From Dasypus novemcinctus (taxonomy: Eukaryota > Chordata > Mammalia > Cingulata > Dasypodidae), in the NCBI RefSeq assembly GCF_030445035.2, contig NC_080702.1, forward strand, positions 29,697,843 through 29,761,842: DNA of 64,000 nt, in the 5' to 3' direction. Position 1 is the first letter of the stretch, and every line of letters starts with the position of its first letter. The notes beneath the pieces were generated by a model that was given only the letters and a program-made list of their open reading frames with translations, was not told where the DNA came from and did no database searches. This document shows, piece after piece, positions 22,871-60,780 of the stretch. The position numbers were made by a program, and so were the translations under genes.

Positions 22871-23837
22871 TGCAGAGGGCAAGGGAGCTGGCCAGGAGAC
22901 TGTGGACGCGATCCTGGTGAGAGGCTTGCACCAAGTGGCGAGGGTGGCCTCGAGCGCCACAGCTGCTCCCGCTGGATTAAGGTGCGGGGTGTGAAACGAG
23001 CTCAGGGAAGCTCTTCTAGCTCGAGTCACGCGATGTATGTGCGCCCATGAGATGCGGAGGACCGTGGGAGGGGCTGGACATAAAGTTTGAGATCCTGCCA
23101 CATGCCCAAGGGAGTACAGTTGGGTAGAAATAAACCCAGAGGTCCAGGTAGATGGTCAGGCTGAAGAGGGACGCTTGGAGGTCGTCCCAGAGGCAGGATT
23201 TAAAACCATGGGACAGGGCTGTTCTCCCAGGTTGAGTGTAGGCAGAGAAGGTCCAGGGACAGCCCCAGGTCGCCAGTGTGGAGAGGTCAGGAGGTGAGAA
23301 GGAGCCAGCCAGGAGGCTGGGAAGGAGGGGAAACCAGGGGAGTGGGTGTTCTGCGTGCCACGTGCTTTAGGAAGAGGGGTTGGTCAGAGATGCACGTGCC
23401 CTGCCCTGAGCTAGGCTGGTGATGTGAGATGCACATGGTGCAGGGCCCCCAGCCGCCGGGGCCTGCAGCGGGACGGGCGGGGGCCAGGAGCATCCCCTCA
23501 CAGCTAGAGCCCCGGCGCCCACGGCTGACGTCTGCGCAGAGGCTCCCGAGGCGGCGTGCGTGCTCGGTGTTCTCCCTCTGGGGTTAGTTTGGACAAGCTT
23601 CTTAGCCTCAGTAAGCCTCAGTTTCCCTGTCTGTCAAACGAAGCTCAGATGACAACCTACGGCCTAGGGTGTACGACACCCCTCCCACGGGCCCCCGAAA
23701 AAACCGCGTCAGGCCTGGGTGCCCAGAGTGCTCCCGGGTTGGAGCCTCAGCGCAGTGTCACCTCAGGGCCATGTGACCTGCAGGTCCACACACCCATTTC
23801 TTGGCCCCCGAATGACTCACACCACCCTTGTCATTCC
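22871..23837. other. Intergenic spacer before the ADGRL1 3' end
   Basis: A MIR-like block lies at about 23570-23650 ('cttcttagcctcagtaagcctcag'). Otherwise no feature was recognised. Transcription of ADGRL1 should end at the right edge of this stretch. Confidence 0.5.
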
Positions 23838-23853
23838 AAGAAATCTTAATTTC

Positions 23854-23859
23854 TTTATT
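23854..23859 (-). terminator. ADGRL1: ADGRL1 poly(A) signal AATAAA
   Basis: AATAAA on the minus strand, followed by 'gaaattaagatttcttgg'. Cleavage is expected at about 23835-23845. It lies 2.6 kb beyond the stop codon and is the best canonical signal at the end of the transcribed-looking region. Confidence 0.7.
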
Positions 23860-25624
23860 GTTTGATCTTTTGACTCAACAATTTTTTTTAACTTTTTTTT
23901 TTTTTTTTTCTGAAACGTTCTTGTTGTTATGAGCCTTTTGTTTGTTCTCGTTAAATGCACTCGACCCAAAATTGGTTTGGCATATCGAAAAGGAGACCAA
24001 GGAGGAAGGGGCTGGGGAACGGGGGAGAGGGGGCAGGAGGCCCTACCAGAGAGAACTAGAGGGTGAGAAAAGAAACAAACACAGCAAGAAAAGACACAGG
24101 GAGAGGAGGGTGGAGACAGAAAGGGAAGGCAAGAGACACCGAAAAGAAAAAGGGAAAAAACTTGAGAGAAAAGAACTGCGATTTAGGAGCCAATGAATTG
24201 GGGAGCCCAAGGGATGGAGAGGGCAAAGGAACCAAGACCCTTCTCTGCGCCGGCCCGGCTGGGTGGGGGCGCCAAGGCACCGGGGCTGCTCGGGGGGCCA
24301 GGAGCGCCGCGGGAGGGGCCGTGTGCGAACCACGGGGCTCGCTCCACCCTCTCCCTTGATTGTCAGCGTCTGGAGAGATGGAAGGAGGGCCGAGTGGGGC
24401 GAGGAGCCCGGTTCCCGCCACTCCCGCCCCCTCGAGCCGTCCCCGAGCCCCCACCTGCCTGGCCTGACGGGCGTTCGAGGTGGCCTCAGGCCAGGGGCCA
24501 GCTGGCTCCTTGTCCGCCCGCACACCCCCAGCCGCCCCTTGCTGTCCGAGCCTCAGGACTCCCCACCCATGGTCTTCTGATGAACAGATGGGTTAAGCCC
24601 TCCTTCCGGGAAAAGCCCGAGGTGGAAGCCCCTGGCCTCTCCCCTCTCTCGCAGGTTTGTCTCCTGCGAGGGACAAACCACCCTCTTGGGTCTGACCCCT
24701 TCCCCCCCAGCTGATGAAGACAAGCCAGCTCCACTCCCCAGGACGAAGGAGGGGCTTTAGCAGCAACAAGGGCCCCTCCTGCCACCTACCTGTCCCCTTC
24801 CTCCTACTCCCTAGGGCCCTCTCCCTTAACCCAAGTAAGTTCACGGTAGCAGCAGGCTGAGACCCAAGGATGTTTGAAAACTCATGGCACTTGTGAGAAA
24901 GGAGGGGGTGACGGGGTAGGAGCAGGGGTGGAGGGCTGCCCTGGAAAATGGCAATGGAGGGCTGCTGTGGCCATGGGGCTCAGCCGGCCAGGGGTGCGCA
25001 GTACAGCTGGGCGGCCAGGGTGACAGAGAAGGGGACCTAGGAAACAGGTGGGTGCCCGAACCCCAGGCCCTGGCCTCTGGCCTCCCCTGCAGGAGGGGGA
25101 GGGCAGGGAGGGTGACCTTTCAACCCTCCCAGAGGACCGCCTCCCCGTCCCCATCGTTCCTGCCTCGGTACCCACCATCATCAGACACGTGACCCCAGCA
25201 CCTCTGCAGACGGGCGCGCCAGGCCCCCCCTTCCCCTGGCACGGGGTCCCAGGAGCAACGTACAAGCAGCAGGAGCTGGAGGGGACAGCGTAGCCACCTT
25301 GGCAAAGCATCTTTGGGTGTGCAGGTGTCTCCTGGGCCCTTGGTGGGGGGGCGGGGGAACAGGCCTCTGGCCCTGGGCAGGCAGTGAGGTACTCGCCCCC
25401 GGAGGCGGAGGCGCCAGGCGGAGCGGGTTTTCTGTCCCACGGCTGCTTCCGGACTGTGTGTTCGTCTCGGGCGCAGAAAGCTGCTCTGGCGGCCCCGCCC
25501 CGCCCCGGCTGCTGGGGTGCGCGGACGCGGAGGGGTCCTGGCTGCCGGGGCCTCGGCTCCCGGTGGCTTCAAGTGATGAGATTTTTTTTTTCTTTCCTTT
25601 TTTTTCTTTTCCATTTCGTTGAAA

Positions 25625-25632
25625 TATTTACA
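25625..25632 (-). promoter_or_regulatory. ADGRL1: Pumilio response element (UGUAAAUA) in the 3' UTR
   Basis: The minus strand reads TGTAAATA, an exact match to the PUM1/2 consensus UGUANAUA. It sits in the most AT-rich part of the 3' UTR, next to A/G-rich sequence, which favours accessibility. Confidence 0.5.
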
Positions 25633-26352
25633 GCGATGGGAGGAGGGGGGCAGGAGGAGGGCGGGGTAAGAGGGGCCCCCTAGGGAAAGATCCAAGCCCA
25701 GGACCCACTCCCCAGGGAGATCCAGACCCAAAATCTGCTCCCCAGACAGCCAAGCCCCCGGGATGGGGAGCTGCCCACACATGGCCAGCCTGCGGGCAGG
25801 GGGGCCCTGCGGGGAGTTGTGCTTCATCGGGAGTCGCCCCGTGGGCGGGGGTCGGTGGGGACAGCTGTGGGGAGCTAAGGGCGCGGGGAGGCGGGCACAG
25901 AGCAAGGGGCAGGAGCTTCGAGAGAGTCCGACCTTCAAACCACCAGCCACAGCCCGCTCCCCTTTCTGGCTTTCTGGCGGCCAGAGGCCCAGGGCTTCAG
26001 GGAGCAAGGGACTGTCGTGCAGGAGGCCCTGTCCATCCATCCTTCTGCCCCCACTGCCTCCGCCTAGTGGAACCTGCAGCAGTTCTGGCTGCAGAGAGGA
26101 GCTGCTGACGTTCCATCCAGCGGGGCCTCTGGCAACCTCGGAAGCGTAGCTGCCCCTCGGGGCCCAGGGAAACTGCGACCCTTGCTTTGGAGGGGCTAGG
26201 AAGGGGAGGGAGGAGGGAGGAGTCGGGAGGTGGGCTGCACCCTTCCAGTTGCTCCCTCCTCACTCCCTGGGGGCCCCTCGACTCCCCCTCACTGCACTCC
26301 CCCCACCCCCCCGAGAAAGCTGGTGCCTGTGGCTGGTGGGAAACCCTGTCTA

Positions 26353-51286
<24,934 letters not shown>

Positions 51287-52120
51287 GGCGGCCAGGGGCG
51301 GGCGGGGGGCTCTCAGTGGGCGGCTCGGGGGGCCGCGGCCCGCATCACCAGGCCGGCCCCGCGGCCTGGCCCACCAGCCTGTGGGGGACACGGGGACAGT
51401 GAGCGGGGATGCGGCCGCGCCCAGCGCCTCCCTCCAGCAGAAGCTACACCCCTCTGGGCTTCTGGCAAATCTCCTCGGACAAAACAGACCCCGGGACGGC
51501 CCCCTGGAACCTTCCAGAAGCACGTCTGTCGCCTGCCGCCACCCGAGGGCTCCACGACATGCAAGGGGCCCCCCTGCACCCACGCGGGCCTCGACACCCT
51601 TCCATTTGCGGGGGACGCTCTGGACACCCCTGTCCACCATCCCGGAATCCCTCCACCCCTCGCCCCCCCCCCCCCAGCGAGGAGGGGCAGGGACCCTGAC
51701 CCAGCTGGGAGCCCCAGGCCGCCAGCCCCAGTCCCCTGCTTCCTGTCGCTCGTGCTCTTAGCTCATTAGGATCCGCCCGGCTGGCGCCACTGAGCGGGAA
51801 CCGGGGACGCGGGAGTCCCCGCTTTCCCCTCCCAGGGACCCTCGGGGTAAGCTGGAGACAGGCCGGCGGGGGTGCTGCCCCAGGAGGGGGAGGGGACCTT
51901 CCCTCCATCTCCTTCATCCTGGCCAGCCCCTCAGGCACCCTGGTCCTGATGTCAGCGCTTCCAACCGGGCAGCTGTCCCCCCACTGCGCAGCCGAGTGCA
52001 CTAAGGGCCGCTGACCCCAAAAGCCGGCCTTGGCCCTTTGCTTCAGCTACACCCTGCGTCTCCGACTGAAGGCTCCCACCTGCCGCAGCCGCCTCGCCAA
52101 AAACATGCTAGAAACTTCTT

Positions 52121-52207
52121 TTTTTTTGAGGTACTGGGGCCGGGAATTGAACCCAGGACCTCGTGCGTGGGAGGCCGGTGCTCAACCACCGAGCCACGCC
52201 GGCTCCC
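52121..52207 (-). mobile_element. DAS SINE, short form
   Basis: The plus strand reads 'gaggtactggggccgggaat', 'aacccaggacctcgtgcg' and 'ctcaaccaccgagccacgcc', the reversed short DAS head. Confidence 0.85.
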
Positions 52208-52279
52208 TAGCCGCCTCTGGCACACTCCCTGGGGCGGATGGGCATCGAGCGTTTTAACTGACCCTCCAGCGTGCGAATC

Positions 52280-52560
52280 CCAGCTCAGTCCTTTTCCCTG
52301 CGACAATCCCACCTGTCCTACGGCCTCAATTCCAGTGGCAAACAAGTACTTTCCAGTCCTCTTATCCTGCTCTGGAACCCCTCAGCAGAGCTCCTGCCAC
52401 TGAAGCAGCTCCCTGACCCGGTTTCTGCTCCAGCCACTCCAGCCTCCTCATTCCTCAACCCCGCCTGACGCTGCCCCAGGACCTTTGCTCGTATCCCTCA
52501 GCGACGCTAGGAAGCTGTAACTCGGTTCGCCCGAGTACAGCGCTAGCGCACTGCCTGCAC
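52280..52560 (-). mobile_element. L2-like fragment
   Basis: 'cccaggacctttgctcgtat' and 'gttcgcccgag' with preceding 'ccagccactccagcctcctc' match the reversed L2 3' region. Confidence 0.5.
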
Positions 52561-52979
52561 GGACCACAGTCTGTCCGTCCCTCTGTCCGTCAGTGGGCAT
52601 CGAACGTAACTGCTTACACCCGGTCGGCTGGCTCGCTGCCGTCGCCCCAGCTTCTAGAACTGGGCCTGGGACACGAGCACTCGCCAGATGCACTGCACGC
52701 TGCGCTCGGCGCCCTGGTCCCCGCTCGCCTTCCCTGAGATCCCGGGGGGGGGGCATGCCTTTGACACCTCACCCATCTGCCCACACCGTCCCCTGAGCCT
52801 CCGCCCGCCCCCCACTCAGGCCTCAGGGGTGGCTCGATGGCGCCACTCGGCTCTCCGCCCGCCTCGCCCCCGTCCCCTTCCACGAAGAACTGGCCACCTC
52901 CAAGGTCGCCCCAGCGGAGATTCTGAACGGGGCACACCCCCATTCACGTCCACCCAGAACCCCGGCCGGCGAGCTCGTT

Positions 52980-53290
52980 TTGAAGAAGGGACTTCACAGC
53001 CGTGACGGGGTCAGGCCGCCTGAGACGAGATCAAAACGAGTGAGGCGTGGGGCCCCAAATCCAAACGTCAGAGAAAGGAGAGAGAAGACGGTGACTCAAC
53101 CGAGGGACGCGGCCACCAGCCAAGGACGGGCAGCCAACACCGGAAGTCAGGGGACAGATCTGGGACAGGCCAGCCCAGCCAACCCCTCGGTGTCAGGCTT
53201 CCGGCCTCCGTGACGGCGAGAGAGTAAGTTCCCGTTGTTTGAAGGTGCCCGGCCGGGGCTCATTTGTTACAGCAGCCACGCCAACCAATA
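52980..53290 (+). mobile_element. MLT1-like LTR fragment
   Basis: 'gcttccggcctccgtgacgg' ... 'ttcccgttgtttgaaggtgc' ... 'catttgttacagcagccacg' matches the 3' end of MaLR LTRs, shifted to higher GC. Confidence 0.5.
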
Positions 53291-55619
53291 CATCGCCCGA
53301 GATGAAACCGCCCTCTCCCCTCCTAGCCCTTGTTTTGCCCTGGCGCTTCCGGCGGAGCCACGAAATGATCTTTTCATGCTGCTGAGTCTGGGGTTGGACG
53401 TCCCCGCTACAGTGTCACCTCCCGAGGACGCGGCCCGGCTGGGCAAGACGCACGCTGCCTCCCACCCCGGCAGGCCTCGGTCTCCTCCTGCGTGAAATGA
53501 GAAAGTCCTACCTGCTGTGCAGCCTGGAACTTTCCCCTTCCCCTCCCTGGCCCTCCAGAGCCAGCTGGCAGCTCCCTGCACGCCCTCCCCAGGGCCCGGC
53601 TTCTGGAAATCGCCCCCCCTTCCCATCAGGGATCCCCACCAGCCTCGTCTGTGCGGCCATAACGGCCGCACCTGCTCCCCCACCCTGCCGCTCTCCCCAC
53701 CCCACCTCTCCACATCGCCACGGTGCTTCACCCAAGCCTCCTTCACCCTCCGGGGCCAAACTCCCCTCCCGTCCACCCCTCTCCCACCGCCTGTCTCGGG
53801 TCCTCCAGCCAGAAGCCCAGGAGTCCGTCCATCCTCAAGAGGGGTTCCCCTAGACCTCGGGATCATCGTCTTGCCCCAGAAGGCCCTCACAACCCACCCA
53901 TTCCAGACTCACCCCTGCTGAAATCCTGCCCCAAGGGTGTTCCACGCTCCCCCCATCTCCCCCTCTCGCCCCTTTTCCACAGCCACCCCAGGCCTGGCTG
54001 CACACCCGCTGTCTTTCAGATCTACGCCCGGGTGTGTCCTACGGCCCAGCCCCCGCCAGTCCCGACACCTCGTCCCCGTGTTTCCTTCTTGGTAACTGGG
54101 GGTGGCCGTGCAGGCTCGACGAACTCCCACCCATCAGTCTCTCGGGACCCGCCGGGCACGTCACCCTGTCACCACTGCCGCGCTAAGTACCTGACTTGCC
54201 CCCTCGCTGCTTCTCTCTCTGCACCCCAGGAGGAGGTACCCCCGAGGCTGGGACTCGGTTTCCCTGACCGCCGTCTCCCGGTGCCTGGACACGCCACAGG
54301 CCCCCGATAAATGGTTCCCAAAAAAACACACGGTGAGCGGCTGAGGGGGGCGGGTGGGGACAGCGTCCGCCCTTTGTCCTGACCTCAGAGGCTGAGCGCC
54401 ACTGCCTCAGGGCCCCGCTGGGAACCTGCCACTCCCCAAGCCCCTCTTCCCAGAGAGACACCCCAAAACACCCCAGGACCCTCTGGCTGTCGTCCCTTCA
54501 TCCAGAGGCTCCTGCCCCCACCTCGCTCAACGGGGGGAACGGCGCACTTGGCTCCCACCTACGCAGAGAAGCTAGAAGGTGGGTGCCCCCCCTGGGAGAC
54601 CCCGGGGCCTTTGCACACTCATCGAGTTTTACTCCTCGTAGTATGTCTGTGCCACGTTTTACACAGGGGGGTGCTGAGGACCCAGAGGTGGGGAGCTCCT
54701 GGCGAGGCCGCGGAGACCCCGGAAGCCACCACTGCAGGTGCCTCGGTGGTCTCCGCTGCACCCCGTTTTCCGAGCACGAAGCAGGGACTCAGGGCCCTCC
54801 ACCTGCTGCCGGGCTTGCACGGCAGCCCCGGGCCCGCGTCGGCAGGAGCAGGGAGGGCCGGGAAGTCGGGGGGCCCCCGCCCCGGCTCTGTCCTCAGGTG
54901 CCCTGGGCTGCCGGAGGGAGGGGGGGGGTGCCAGGAGCAGAACCGGCTGCCGGAGGAGAGGGGGCGCCTGCAGCCTGCCCCGGCATGCGGTTGCCACGGC
55001 AACCCTCGGCGCGAGTGGGTGGGTGTCTGACTGTGGGGGGGGGAAGGGGGGCCGAGAAGGAGGGGCTCTGGGCCCTCGCGGCCTCGCTGCCTCTGCACCC
55101 CCTCACCCCACCTCCCCCAGACCCCGCCTTCTCCAGGAAGCCCTCCGCGCACACCGCACGGGGCAGAGCCGCCGGGCCTGCGGGGGACACCCATGGTGGG
55201 GGGGGGCTGGGGCTCTGGGTGGGGGCCGCTGTGTGGCCCCAGCCCAGGTTCTTGGCCTCTCTGAGCCCGTTTCCCTACCCACGACGAGCACCCTGGAAGC
55301 ACCTGGCACGCGGTGGTCCTGGCGAAGTGCCACCTGCACCTGCAGGGCCCCTGCCTCCCCGTCCCGGGAGAGGGCCCCCTCAATCCTACCCCCCTCCCCA
55401 TCTTCCCCAGCTCAGCAGGCAGCAGCCGGTCCCTCCAGCCGCTCAGGCACCAGCCAGCCCCCGGGATCTCGCTCCCCCAAACCCGCCGCAGGCCCCCCCA
55501 GGCTCCGCCCACTCCTCCTTTCTCTCCCCCACCCCGTCTCCCGCTTCCCACCAGGGTCTCCGCCCGCCTGCTCCCCCCAGAGCAGCCAGAGGCGCTCCCG
55601 AGTCAGGGCACGTCCCTCG

Positions 55620-56320
55620 CCCCAGAGCCTTCCATGGCTCCCGTCTCGCTCAGAGCAAAAGCCCAAGTCCACCCCTCGGCCCTGTACGCCCAGCCCCTCC
55701 ACCTCCCTCCCTCACGCAGCTCCTTTGCTTAGGGGAGAGCACACGCCCCGTTCCACCCCAGGGCCTTTGCACAATCAGCGTCCTCTGCCCCGACGCACTT
55801 TCCCCAGGTAACCTCGTGGCTCCTCCCTCACACCTCCCCAAGGTCTTCACTCAGCCGTCACCTCCTCAGGGAGGCATTGCCCGCCGGCGCCACACGCATC
55901 CTTCCCTTGTTTTACGTCCTTCTATTGCCTACTGGCTAGTTTTCTCTCTCCCGCTAGATTTCAGCTCCACGGCCCTGTGCCTGGCCGTGTCCCCACCATC
56001 GCACCTGGTACAAAGAAGCGCTCGGCAGATAGTGGCCGAGGACAGAGGAGGGGGCGCGTGTCAACGCATCTCCCCCACGGCCTCTCCCCTCCACCCTGCC
56101 ACCTGCCCGCGCGCCACCCTGCAGCCATGAAAATCCGACCGCGCCCCTCCCTGCCTGCAACCCTCCATGGCTCCCTGTTGCCTCAGGAACCACACCGCAG
56201 GGTCCCTGCTCGCCGCCACCGTGACCTTCTCTGCTCCACTTCTCCAATGTGCCTATTCTCTCTCACGCGCGCCTCTCAGTGGCTCCCGTTCCCCCCCACC
56301 ACCACCACCACCCGGCCTTC
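55620..56320 (-). mobile_element. L2-like fragments
   Basis: Two passages, 'tccatggctcccgtctcgct' and 'ccctccatggctccctgttg', each preceded or followed by 'gcctttgcac' and 'cctcctcagggaggc' phrases, are typical of reversed L2 3' ends. Confidence 0.5.
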
Positions 56321-56499
56321 CTCCAAAGGGCTCGGCCCACCGTCACGGCCCCGGTATCCCTCGTGTCCACGCCCGCAGCAGCCCCGCATCTCCGCTCGGC
56401 TCCCCTAGCTGCGCCTGGACTCGGCCACGGAGCCTCCGACTCGGGGGGCGACTTCCAGCCTGGGCCGCGCCAGGTCCTCTGTCACCTGCCCAGCCCGGG

Positions 56500-59460
56500 C
56501 TAAGGAGTGGCCGCCTGTCACCGGTGGAGCGCGTCCCCAAGCTCCTACCCAGTCGCCGGCGTTCGGGAGGAAAACACTGGAAGGGGCCAGCGGGGCGGCC
56601 GGGGGTACAGTCACAGGTGGGGGGGGGATCTCCCCTTAGCACAGGTCTCGGGGAGGCGAGCCAAGCAGTTTCCTGGGAAAAGAGCCTCCCAGGTTGGGGG
56701 GGGCAGCAGCATGTGCCAAAGTCCTGAGGCAGGGCCGCGCTCGGGAGCGTCCGGGTGAGCGCGGGACCTGGGGGATGGCTGGGAAGACTTCGGCTTTGGC
56801 CCTGCGTATGGTGGGAGCCACGGAGGGTTCTAGGTAGCAGACAGACGGGCCCCGACTCAGGCGCTCACAGGTGGCCTCTGGCCGCTGAGAGGGGAACAGG
56901 CTGCGGGGTGGCGTGAGGCAGGGCCGGAGGGTGCGCCCCACCCCGCCCTCCGCGTTCCTCTCTGGCCACCCAGCTGCCTGAGCCAGGAACCGACAGCTTC
57001 CCGCAGGCAGCGAGCCACCAAGTCACCCGCTCGTCCACCTCAGGCGCCCCCAGGTCCCCCGCCTGCGTCCCGGTCTCTCCTGGGCCTCCTCCTGGCTGAG
57101 CTGCCGCCCTCTCGGGTCACGGCCAGGGCTGGGACCCTGGCACCGGGCTGGTCCACCATCCCTCTCACAGCCCCAATCAAACGGGGGTCCCTCAGCCCAG
57201 CAGGACAGGGGCGGCTGCCTCCCTGGGTGGGGAGATTCCCTCTCCCCTTTGACCTGCCCCCCCCCCCCCCCACGGACCCTGTCCCCTCCCCTGGAGGCTA
57301 CTGTCAGGACGCTTCCTCCTCCAGGGAGTCCTCCCTGACTTGCAGAAGGGCGAGGTGAACGTTCCCACAGAGCGTTCCCACACTCCGGAGTGGAGCCCAG
57401 GACCCGAGCAAGGCGAGGGCATGGAAGGCAGCTACCCGGAGCCACGGCGGGGAAGAGACGCGCGGGGAGAGGAGAGGGCGCAGGGCGAGAGGCCACAGCA
57501 CCCCACGGGCAAGAGGGAAAAGGGCCAGGCGGCGCATCCCTAAGGATCGGCGAGGATCCCGAGTTCGAATCCTGGCTCTGTCTACCGCGGGCAGCGCAAC
57601 GAGGCCCCCCACGTTAACCCTCCACGATGTAGGGGACGCGGAGAACAGGGACGAGACCCTCCCGCGGCAGCTGTGGGCGTCAGAAACAACATCCGGCTAC
57701 TCTGCACGATTTTGGGGCAGGGGTGCCAGCACCTACGTCGTGCCCTGTCCCAGGGGGGCGGGGATGCGGCTGCGAACGAGCCAGACAGAAACCCCCCGAC
57801 GCGAAAGCGAGACGCGCGCTCGAGCGTGTTCCTGCGGGGGCAGATGGGGCAGGGACAGGGGAGCAGGTGTGTGTACAAGTGTGTGTACAAGTGTGTGTGT
57901 GTGCAGCCGGGGTGCCGCAGCGTTCAGGAGCGTGATCAGGGAAGGCTGCCCTCTCCGGGGAAGCTGCCACTTCAGCAAAGCCCCGGGAAGGTGAGAGAGC
58001 GGGGCCCTGCAGGGGCTCAGGGAGGGGGGGCAGCATTCCAGGGACAGTCACAGCCAGTGCAAAGGCCCTGAGGCTGCCGGGAGCCCGGGAGAGCAGGAGC
58101 AGCAGGGGCAGGGCGGAGCCCACCGTACTTCCGGGTACAAGCCGTCCCCATGGGACGACGGGGGTGAGCGGGTGGGCGCCCCAACGTCCCCCCACCCCCA
58201 GGGGGTGCTGCCGAGCAGGGAACGCTTTTAAATGAAAAAATAAGAACATGTAACCAGCCTGCAAAAATTCAACCGTCTGGCTCTTGGCACGAAAAGTCTG
58301 CTGACCGTCACTCTTAGAGCAGTGGCCCTCCGTGGTGCAAGGGACAATTTCACCCCCATCTCCATCTCCAGGGCGCGCGGGGTGACGGCTGGAGGTGGCT
58401 TGGGGTTGTCACCACATGGGGGTGCTACTGGCACCCAGAGGGTGAAGGCCACTCAACACCCTACAGCGCCCGGGACACCCCCCGCCCTGCACCTGCCCGC
58501 CCCACCTCCTGGAGGGACAGAGAGGTGCGTCCACCTGGCCTGCCCCCGGCCTGCTGATGGATGACTTGGTGGGTATTTTTAGCCTCTGGGGGAAGCGCCC
58601 TGGCTATTTTCAGCTTTGGGGGGCAGGGATCTTTTTAGCTCCTGCCTCTACTCTCTGAGGCCTTCCTCTCCCCCCACATTTTGCATTCGGGGTGGGGAGC
58701 CGGGGGGCTTCCGAGCGGCCAGTTCCCTGGTGTCGGGGCAGACTTAGCCCTAAGGCTGAGAATCCCTGACTCTGGGGTGCTGCTCCCCTCTAACAAGAGG
58801 CTAGGACCCAGGGGCCCCTCTCTTTTTGGAGCCCCTCTTGGGGCGCCACCTGCCCCCACGGGACCCTCACAGGACACGGCCAGGAGCTGGCCAGGTCACA
58901 CCTAACCAGGTGAGCATGTGGGGACAGGGGCGGCCCCTCTCGGTCCCCCCCACTGGGGCTGGACCCCAGGGGAGCCGCACAGTGGGGGGACGCCCTGCCC
59001 CACCTCCACGCATGCAGGTAGGATTTCTGGCACTCCTGTTGCAGGCCAGATGGAATTCGAGGCACCTGGGATCCAAAAGCAAACCCCGGAAACAGAGTTC
59101 CTGCCCGCCTGGGGTCCCACTCGGGGAGATGGACCATAAGCAAAGAGCATAAATAGATAAATGACGTGCCGTAAGCCGTGTGGGCAAAAAACGGGGCAGA
59201 AAAAGACAGGTCAGAGGGGGTGGACCCGGCGGGGATGGCTGAGATTTTAAATGGGGGGGCGGGGACCAGGGCAGAGGATGCCAGGAAGGGGATATTTTGC
59301 AGGGGCCAGGGGGAGGCGGCAAGTCCTGCAGACATCTGGGGGGAAATGCCCACGGCAGTGCAAAGGCCTGGGGTGGCAGCAAGCTTAGCATGTGGAAGGA
59401 GCAGCAAGGAGGCTGGGGCAGATCTTGCAGAGGCACCCCAAGAGCCGGGGGCGGGTGGGT
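56500..59460. repeat. Scattered L2 and MIR fragments in intron 1
   Basis: L2-like phrases appear at about 56690-56740 ('aaagtcctgaggcagggc'), 57930-58080 ('agtgcaaaggccctgaggct') and 59130-59400 ('gtgcaaaggcctggggtgg'). A MIR-like phrase 'gagttcgaatcctggctctg' is at 57560. A 12-bp tandem 'tgtgtgtacaag' sits at 57868-57892. Confidence 0.45.
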
Positions 59461-60559
59461 TATGCAGAGTGGGGGGGGGGCTGGGACCCAGGGACCACCG
59501 CCTTCTCCCCAGCTCCCACGAGCCCCTGGACTAAAATTGCTTCTATGGGGCCTTCTCCAGGGGGACAGGACCCCAGCACCATCCCCTGGCAGAGAAGGTG
59601 CTTGCCACATGTCCACGGATGGGATGGAGGGGGAACCCAGCCTCGCTCCAAGGAGGACCCCCCCCAGACGCACCCAGAGCTTCCCTCCCCCTGCAAAACC
59701 CTCAAGGGTCAGCCAAGCTCACGGGGGCTGGCGGTGCTACCTGGCCCGTGCACACAGAGCGACAGGCGACAGAAGTCGGGGTTCCTGGGGGCAGCAGGAC
59801 CCCCGCCGGCCTCTCCCCGCAGAGCCGGGGGGGGCTCTGTCCCCTCCAGGGTTCCCTGTGGAACCCAGGGAATCCCACCCCAGGAGCCCCTCCCCAGCTG
59901 GGGGAGGTGGGGCTGGAAGAGGGGAAATGTCTGGCTGTCGGGAAACCTGATCCAGGAGAGGAGCCCACACAGAAACCAGAGCCTTGGCTGTCCCCCCCGC
60001 CCGCCGCAGGCCTGGCACCCCCCAGCCCCCCACCTCCAGCCACTCTTCTTGGGGGTACCTGCTCGGGAGACTGAGCAGCACACAACACCCCCGGGAAGTG
60101 CCCCCCCCCCCAAGGATGAATGGGCTGGGAGCAGCAGCGCCCCACACCACCACCTGCGTGCAGATAGAGACGCAGGGGGTCCTCTCAGGCCTCCCCCACC
60201 CCAGGAGAGGGGGGCTCCCCACGGCAGGCTGGGAATAGAAGCCAGACCCCGGAGGCTCCCGCCTCCCGCCGCCTCCCAGCAGGGCCACACGGCTCAGGTG
60301 CGCCTGTCCCCAGCTGCCCGCCCTCCCCAACCCAGGGCCCGCCTCCACATTCAAGGGCAGCCATCTGCCCTGGGCAGTCTTGGGGTACGCCAGCCCCCCC
60401 CCCCAGCGAGCGGGCTGGGCACGGGCCGCCCCCGGGAGGGAAGGTCCGGCGGGGAGCAGGGTGCCGGGGGGAGGTTAGCCCAGGGAGGATGGGGAGGAGG
60501 CGCCCGCGCCCGCACGTGGGCGCCCGCGTCTGTGGCTGCGCGCGCGGGTGCGGATCGCC

Positions 60560-60780
60560 GCCGGCGAGGCACGGAATTAGTTCCCTTTCCCTCTTTCCAG
60601 ATGATTTTTCATCTCTTTAATTAACGGGCAAGTCGCTTCTGAACGGCGTGGCAGGCAAATTGCTAGTTAGGAAAATCGCGGATAATTTTCTCGATATGAT
60701 AATGAAGGTTGTATTCCTCCTTTCGTGCCCCACTGTTTTCATTCCTACTTTTAAGTAATAAATTTCCGCGAGAGGGGAGG
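60560..60780. promoter_or_regulatory. ADGRL1: AT-rich candidate conserved element in intron 1
   Basis: About 220 bp of AT-rich, non-repetitive sequence (including TTTAATTAA, GATAATTTTC, ATATGATAATGA and TTTTAAGTAATAAAT) interrupts very GC-rich DNA 1.6 kb downstream of exon 1. It matches no repeat I know. Such islands in intron 1 are often developmental enhancers. Confidence 0.4.

Noticed and set aside
54583-56130. 515-codon plus-strand frame in ADGRL1 intron 1
   Set aside because: Pro/Ser/Arg-rich compositional frame overlapping L2 fragments, with no family similarity.
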